From Methanomassiliicoccaceae archaeon (GTDB taxonomy: Archaea > Thermoplasmatota > Thermoplasmata > Methanomassiliicoccales > Methanomethylophilaceae), in the NCBI GenBank assembly GCA_016281925.1, contig JAEEJP010000073.1:1-45575 (forward strand): DNA of 45,575 nt, given 5' to 3'. This document shows, piece by piece, positions 41,707-45,575 of the stretch. The stretch's first letter is position 1; each line of letters opens with the position of its first letter. The position numbers and the translations under genes were made by a program. The notes below the pieces were generated by a model, which saw only the letters and a list, made by a program, of their open reading frames with translations, had not been told where the DNA came from and ran no database searches.

Positions 41707-42626
41707 CACATCACCAGGGGCAGCGCATAGTACTGAATCAGATATCCGGCGACCAGCAGGACGCCGAAGTGCCAATTGAGTCTGAATGCCATCGGGACCA
41801 GCATGAACCCTGCGTGCGGGTCGCCGCGGGCGAGCCTGCTGTTCTCGATCAGCCTGTAAAGGTCGTACAGCGTAAGGAAAGCGAGAGCACAGCATAAAGG
41901 TGCGCATCCCAGGAGGATGAGGGCGAGCAGGATGGGGAACGCAACGGCATTCTCCGCCAGATACAGCCTCATCCCGTTCTCGTATGCCATGTGCTGGGAC
42001 AGCGTCATGGCGCCGGCTTTCCTGTCCTCCTCGTAGTCGCGCATCTCGTTCCCGGAAAGCACCGCGGTGATCATGAACGCGTTGGGAAGCGAGAGCAGGA
42101 AGGTCTCCATCGAGAACAGCTCGCCTGTAAGGACGCAATACGTGCCCAGCGGCATCAGGATACCCATCAGGAAGAAGACGCTTATCTGGCCCATCCCGAG
42201 GTATTTGTAGGATATCCCCAGCGTGTAGGTCCCCGCGCCGATGACCCCCAGAAGGCCGTAGACGAGGACGTTCCATCCGGAATGCCATATGAATATGAGC
42301 CCGAGAAGGCATGAGATGCCGAGACAGGCCAATCCCGTCATCAGGACGGATTTCGGCCTCAGCTTGCCGGTGACCAGCTCCGGCGACCTCGTCTCGTTCT
42401 CGACGGTGTCGGTCCCTTTCTTGAAATCGCCGTAGGTGTTCAGGATGTTCGCCGCCGACTGGAGCAGAATCCCTCCGATCAGAATCAGAATGAAGATCGG
42501 AACGTCGAATTTACCGTCGTGCAGGGCAACGGCGCCGCCTATCAGCACGGGCACCACGGCTCCGTGAAGCGTCCACGGCCTGAAAACGTTGTACCATCCG
42601 GCCTTGACCGGCTTCACGCTTGCCAT
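41706..42626 (-). CDS. UbiA/MenA-type prenyltransferase
   Basis: 306 residues, about nine membrane helices. The two Asp-rich motifs that bind Mg-diphosphate are present: NTYGDFKKGTD near 62-72 and NEMRDYEEDRKAG near 192-204. The first is of the MenA type, so the acceptor is probably a hydroxylated aromatic acid. With the coupled UbiE-like enzyme this makes a membrane redox lipid plausible, for example a methanophenazine- or quinone-like carrier. Leaderless transcription is suggested by minus-strand GTTATTAA at 42648-42655. Confidence 0.9.
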   Translation of the reverse strand: MASVKPVKAGWYNVFRPWTLHGAVVPVLIGGAVALHDGKFDVPIFILILIGGILLQSAANILNTYGDFKKGTDTVENETRSPELVTGKLRPKSVLMTGLACLGISCLLGLIFIWHSGWNVLVYGLLGVIGAGTYTLGISYKYLGMGQISVFFLMGILMPLGTYCVLTGELFSMETFLLSLPNAFMITAVLSGNEMRDYEEDRKAGAMTLSQHMAYENGMRLYLAENAVAFPILLALILLGCAPLCCALAFLTLYDLYRLIENSRLARGDPHAGFMLVPMAFRLNWHFGVLLVAGYLIQYYALPLVM

Positions 42627-42647
42627 GGGGCACCGTATGGTTTCGCG

Positions 42648-42655
42648 TTAATAAC
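42648..42655 (-). promoter_or_regulatory. TATA box of the UbiA operon
   Basis: GTTATTAA on the minus strand is centred about 25 bases before the ATG at 42626. Confidence 0.45.
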
Positions 42656-42697
42656 CGTTTTGTACCGATGAAGATTAATTTTTTAATGATTATCGAT

Positions 42698-42708
42698 AAA
42701 TATAAAAT
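42698..42708 (+). promoter_or_regulatory. TATA box of the BASS-family transporter
   Basis: AAATATAAAAT is centred about 29 bases before the ATG at 42732 and indicates a near-leaderless message. Confidence 0.6.
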
Positions 42709-42731
42709 GAAAAACATTATTGGCCGACGCG

Positions 42732-43709
42732 ATGTCCGCAATCACTTTGCTGAAAAGCAGCGCTTTCATGATGACTCTGGCGCTGGTCGTGGCTTTGGCC
42801 ACCAATTTCGGCGGGGCGTTTCCCGGGGGCGTCCTGACCGCGGACGTCCGCTCGAATCTCACCGTCATAACTCTGGCCGTTATGCTGACCGTCTCGCTGT
42901 CCAGGATACCCTACAAGAATCTGAATCCTGTCACCCACAGCAGATCGGTCCTCAGAGCGGTCGTCCTGGGCCTCGTCGTATCCTCGATAATTCCTCTTGC
43001 CGGCTATTTCCTGCTCAAAGGCACCGAGTTCGGGAACCAGGCCATGGGTCTGGTGTTCATCGCCGCCACGCCTTTCGCCGCTTCGGTGGGGCCGCTGTCG
43101 TACATCCTGAACGGAGACATGGAGCACGCCATGAGAGGGACCATCGTCGTGTACATACTGGCGCTCCTGTGGATACCGTTCATCGTCTGGATCGCCCTCG
43201 GCGAGGTCGTCGACATGACGAACGTGTTCATCACCGTCATCGAGCTCATCGCTGTCCCCCTGATCCTGTCCAGGCTCCTCACTAAAGTCAGCATGAACAG
43301 GGACTACATGGCGGTCTTCCTGAACTGCTGCATATTCCTGCTCGTCTGGCTGTCCGTCGGATCCACCAAGTTTGCGGGGGACGCCTGGATATTCGTCGCG
43401 TTCCTTCTGATAGCCGCGCTCAGGTCGTTCGGGCTCGGGCTCGGAGTGGAGGTCGTCGAGAAGAAAGCCGGGATCCACTGGTCCCAGAGGGTCACCGACA
43501 TCCTGATGACTTCTTACAAGAACAAAGGAATCGCAATAGCCACCTGCATGGCGGTCCTCGGGCCCACCGGGCTCGCTCCCATCGCAATGGTGGCCATCGC
43601 GACTTCGATAGTGGTCGAGGTTCTCTGGGTGGCGTTCATGGATTCGGTCCTGTTCGGCAGGAAGAGGATGGAGAAGGAGATCGCTTCGGAAAAGGCATCG
43701 GAGGCATGA
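42732..43709 (+). CDS. BASS/SBF-family transporter
   Basis: 325 residues from ATG 42732; a TTG four codons earlier is possible. Nine to ten helices, with the family features MGLVFIAATPFAASVGPLSYILNGD near 100 and the crossing region YKNKGIAIATCMAVLGPTGLAPIAMV near 265. The family (bile acid:sodium symporter, also Acr3-like and pantothenate/pyruvate carriers) moves organic anions with sodium. The substrate is not predictable. It ends at a normal TGA a few bases before the CGA end of the converging XRE gene. Confidence 0.85.
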   Translation: MSAITLLKSSAFMMTLALVVALATNFGGAFPGGVLTADVRSNLTVITLAVMLTVSLSRIPYKNLNPVTHSRSVLRAVVLGLVVSSIIPLAGYFLLKGTEFGNQAMGLVFIAATPFAASVGPLSYILNGDMEHAMRGTIVVYILALLWIPFIVWIALGEVVDMTNVFITVIELIAVPLILSRLLTKVSMNRDYMAVFLNCCIFLLVWLSVGSTKFAGDAWIFVAFLLIAALRSFGLGLGVEVVEKKAGIHWSQRVTDILMTSYKNKGIAIATCMAVLGPTGLAPIAMVAIATSIVVEVLWVAFMDSVLFGRKRMEKEIASEKASEA

Positions 43710-43712
43710 GGG

Positions 43713-43925
43713 TCGCTCCTCATCCTCCACATATTCCAGGATGTCCCCCGGCTGGCAGTCCAGGGCCTTGCATATCCCGTTCAGCGTGGAGAACCTGATG
43801 GCGGAGATCTTCCCCGTCTTGATGTTGGAGAGGTTCACGTTGGATATGCCTACCTTCTCTGCCAGCTGGTTGAGGGACATCTTCCTGTCCGCCATCACCC
43901 TGTCGAGCCTCAGTATTATAGCCAT
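43713..43925 (-). CDS. XRE (Cro/CI) regulator, ends at CGA
   Basis: 70 residues to CGA at 43715-43713. The whole chain is a YozG-like helix-turn-helix: RLDRVMADRKMSLNQLAEKVGISNVNLSNIKTGKISAIRFSTLNGICKALDCQPGDILEYVEDEE. Relatives end at exactly this point. With CGA as Arg, the frame would run about 330 codons antisense through the transporter gene. It follows the DUF2975-like gene by seven bases with a GAGGCGG ribosome site. The XRE-DUF2975 pair is a recurrent two-gene unit in which the membrane protein and regulator are thought to act together. Confidence 0.9.
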
Positions 43926-43932
43926 TTCCGCC

Positions 43933-44445
43933 TCGCAGGGTCTCGTCCGATTCTTTCTGAAGCACCGCGCCGTAGCGGAAGGTCAGCGCGAGGCAGTATA
44001 CCACCACCCCGACCATCACCGATCCGAAGAAGAGGAACATCGCGGACGTCAGATTCCCGCGGGACATCCAGTCGCAGGCAGCGATCGCCGCGGCGGCTAT
44101 CAGATAGGTTTTCGACAGGATCAGCATCGGATCCACGTTCTTCCCGGTGAAAGGGCTGTGCTCGACGTATACGGAGCGCATGAATCTGTACAGGCAATAA
44201 GCCGTGGCGGCTCCCAGGGAAAGGATCATCAGCATTTCGAGCAGCGCGAAATTCCCCGATCCGGAGGCGGAATCCACGCCCAGCCAGGCGGCCAGAGCGT
44301 CGGAGAACGGCCCGTAGCCAAGGGCGGAGCCTATCCAGAGGGCGACGGTCGCCGCCATCGTCGCCGCCAGGATGATGCTGCCCGCCAGCATGACCGATGA
44401 GGCATACCTGCATATTTTCTTGAGGGTGGACAGATCGCCTTTCAT
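43933..44445 (-). CDS. DUF2975-like four-helix membrane protein, ends at CGA
   Basis: 170 residues from ATG 44445 to CGA at 43935-43933. Four helices: VMLAGSIILAATMAATVALWI, LLEMLMILSLGAATAYCLYRF, LSKTYLIAAAAIAACDW and FFGSVMVGVVVYCLALTF, followed by LQKESDETL then CGA, the usual end of the family. The bases right after the CGA (GAGGCGG) form the ribosome site of the regulator. I chose the ATG over a GTG at 44463 because the TATA element at 44470-44480 places the start of transcription only a few bases upstream. Function: partner of the XRE regulator, mechanism unknown. Confidence 0.82.
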
Positions 44446-44469
44446 GGGATCGCTCCGTGCCACAGTGTC

Positions 44470-44480
44470 CGATTATAAAA
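44470..44480 (-). promoter_or_regulatory. TATA box of the DUF2975/XRE pair
   Basis: Minus-strand TTTTTATAATC is centred about 30 bases before the ATG at 44445 and decides that start against the upstream GTG. Confidence 0.6.
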
Positions 44481-44532
44481 ACTCCCCGACAATGTTTTTA
44501 ACTGGATTCTATCATACGATTACAAGTATATT

Positions 44533-45171
44533 ATGGAAGGCAGCGTCTCCAAGTGTCTCGTCCGTTCGGTCCTGGCCGGGATGTGCATAAGCATAGGCGG
44601 GTGCGTCTATGTCGGATGCGAAGTGAAATGGGTCGGGGCGGTCCTGTTCGCGGTGGGCCTGTCCACCATCCTGCTGTACGGCTTCGACCTTTACACCGGG
44701 AAGGTAGGATACATAGTGGAGAACGACCGCTCTTTCATACCGAAAGTGGCTCTGATTCTGGTCGGGAATTTCATCGGGACGCTGATCGTCGGGCTCATGA
44801 TACCGTTGGAGGGGGCGGAAGCTCTCGCTCTGAGGAAGCTGGATTCGTTCCAGTTCATGTCGGTCCTGTTCAAGGGCGTGATGTGCGGGATGCTGATGTT
44901 CATAGCCGCGGACACGTACAAGCACGGCAAAGGCCTGGTTCCGACGTTCTTCTGCGTGCCGGTGTTCATATTGGCCGGCTTCGAGCACAGCATCGCGGAT
45001 ATGTTCTATTTCTGCTCGGGAATGGTCTTCAGCCTGGATGCGCTGGCGTTTATCCTCGTGGTCGCCCTCGGGAATGCGATAGGCGGGATGCTCATTCCGC
45101 TCGGCAGGAAATACATGTACGACAAGCCCGGGGACGGTATCCAGGATGCGGTCGAAAAGCCGTTGCCCTGA
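44533..45171 (+). CDS. Formate/nitrite transporter (FNT) family channel
   Basis: 212 residues, six helices. FNT marks: LAGMCISIGGCVYVG near residue 14, FDLYTGKVGYIV near 52, the second repeat FIGTLIVG and GVMCGMLMFIAADTYKHGKG, and AGFEHSIADMFYF near 145 with the central His of the pore, then GNAIGGMLIPLGRKY. It is shorter than FocA (about 280) because loops and the C-terminal tail are trimmed. The family passes formate, nitrite, hydrosulfide or other small anions. It has no adjacent formate dehydrogenase, so the ion is undetermined. TATA-like GTTTTTAAC lies about 34 bases upstream. Confidence 0.9.
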   Translation: MEGSVSKCLVRSVLAGMCISIGGCVYVGCEVKWVGAVLFAVGLSTILLYGFDLYTGKVGYIVENDRSFIPKVALILVGNFIGTLIVGLMIPLEGAEALALRKLDSFQFMSVLFKGVMCGMLMFIAADTYKHGKGLVPTFFCVPVFILAGFEHSIADMFYFCSGMVFSLDALAFILVVALGNAIGGMLIPLGRKYMYDKPGDGIQDAVEKPLP

Positions 45172-45236
45172 CTGTCGGAGCCCGGATGTTGCTGTTCTGC
45201 CGGCATAAGCGATCTTTGGCAATCCACATTTTAAGT

Positions 45237-45260
45237 GCCCGGGGCCTGAAGGCCCCCGGC
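45237..45260. terminator. GC-rich hairpin between converging FNT and repeat-protein genes
   Basis: GCCCGGGGCC (45237-45246) pairs with GGCCCCCGGC (45251-45260) around TGAA with one mismatch. Read leftward it is followed by an AT-rich stretch. Confidence 0.6.
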
Positions 45261-45270
45261 GGTTTTGGGC

Positions 45271-45575
45271 TCAGGACACCTGGGCCAGGACCCTGCCCTG
45301 GCCGGAGAAGGACTTGCCCGCGAGGTTCCCGGGGGAGGCCTTGATCTTGGCGCCGCCCGCGTCCTTGAACGCATATCCGAAGAAAGCCTTGGGGTCGGCG
45401 CTCTCCAGGCCGGGCGAGAAGGCGACTTCCTGGAGGTCCGTGCCTGTGAACGCGCCGTATCCGATGGACACGGCGGAGGTCAGATCGGCGGAGGTCAGGG
45501 AACTGCACCCGTAGAACGCGTGCTTCCCGACGGATGCGACGCTCCCGAGGTTTATCTCGGCCAGCGACCTGCAGC
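45271..45575 (-). CDS. BspA-like leucine-rich repeat protein, C-terminal end only
   Basis: The gene enters from beyond the right edge and ends at TGA 45271, so about 100 residues are visible. Repeats: INLGSVASVGKHAFYGCSSL, then ADLTSAVSIGYGAFTGTDLQ, then an imperfect one with FSPGLESADPKAFFGYAFKD. The final 35 residues (AKIKASPGNLAGKSFSGQG) follow the style of many archaeal surface LRR proteins, whose last unit is short and leads to the C-terminus with no membrane anchor. Localisation cannot be decided without the N-terminus. Likely a surface adhesion or binding protein. Confidence 0.8.
   Translation of the reverse strand, partial: CRSLAEINLGSVASVGKHAFYGCSSLTSADLTSAVSIGYGAFTGTDLQEVAFSPGLESADPKAFFGYAFKDAGGAKIKASPGNLAGKSFSGQGRVLAQVS

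Noticed and set aside
1-45575. CRISPR array, insertion sequence or replication origin
   Set aside because: I found no regularly spaced repeats of CRISPR size, no transposase gene and no Cdc6/Orc1 gene with origin boxes.

Overview
This window looks like a piece of an archaeal chromosome, most likely from Methanomassiliicoccales (Thermoplasmata). Three kinds of evidence point there. Archaeal TATA boxes sit about 27 bases upstream of many start codons, which implies leaderless mRNAs. Archaeal-type genes are present (Drg GTPase, SufBC, a tRNA-Asp without encoded CCA, BspA-like leucine-rich repeat proteins). Two otherwise intact genes carry an in-frame TAG, as expected for a pyrrolysine-using methanogen. 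The order assignment is inference, because no methanogenesis gene lies in the window.

The most remarkable signal is in the code itself. Eleven genes reach their natural C-terminus exactly at a CGA codon and have no ordinary stop there: permease 18815, RNase H 20797, panD 21195, flavoprotein 28936, 29662, 30243, NifH-like 32190, permease 38489, HAD 38490, XRE regulator 43713 and DUF2975-like 43933. If CGA is read as arginine they run on into junk, into the next gene in another frame, or antisense through a neighbour. In about 3,700 codons of other genes that I read by eye I found no in-frame CGA. Four junctions read CGATG where TGATG stop/start overlaps would be expected, and one convergent pair shares CGATCG where TGATCA would end both genes. 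I therefore annotate these genes as ending at CGA. No gene ends at TAG. The apparent code is TGA, TAA and CGA as stops and TAG as sense.

Layout. 1-5.1 kb: ppsA (cut by the left edge), a rifampicin-phosphotransferase-like dikinase and a CrtC/AttH-like lipocalin protein. 5.2-7.8 kb: a leucine-rich repeat protein and an AT-rich gene with winged-helix and degenerate VWA domains. 7.8-18 kb: thrS, nucleoside hydrolase with a HAD hydrolase, drg, a zinc-ribbon membrane protein, a lone VirD4-like ATPase with a YbjN-like partner, and hisS. 18-24.5 kb: a long leftward run of a BtuFCD-type importer, panD, RNase HI, an ABC exporter and a surface protein. 24.6-28.3 kb: two tRNA-Asp copies, a VOC protein, two paralogous small membrane proteins and SufBC. 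28.3-34.7 kb: a flavoprotein, a three-gene membrane/Cys-rich operon, and divergent to it a three-gene nitrogenase-like cluster (H, D, K) whose predicted cluster ligands match dark protochlorophyllide reductase (three Cys plus one) rather than nitrogenase. 34.8-38.5 kb: two paralogous ABC exporters pointing away from a small AbrB-like regulator next to a 9-base-periodic ATTACA array. 38.5-45.6 kb: HAD phosphatases, a Sel1-repeat protein, a UbiE/UbiA operon, a BASS-family transporter, an XRE/DUF2975 pair, an FNT channel and the end of another leucine-rich repeat protein.

How parts may work together (inference): the H/D/K-like proteins would form an ATP-driven two-component reductase of unknown substrate. 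The importer may supply corrinoid or iron chelate. UbiA and UbiE could make a prenylated, methylated redox lipid. AbrB probably controls one or both flanking exporters.
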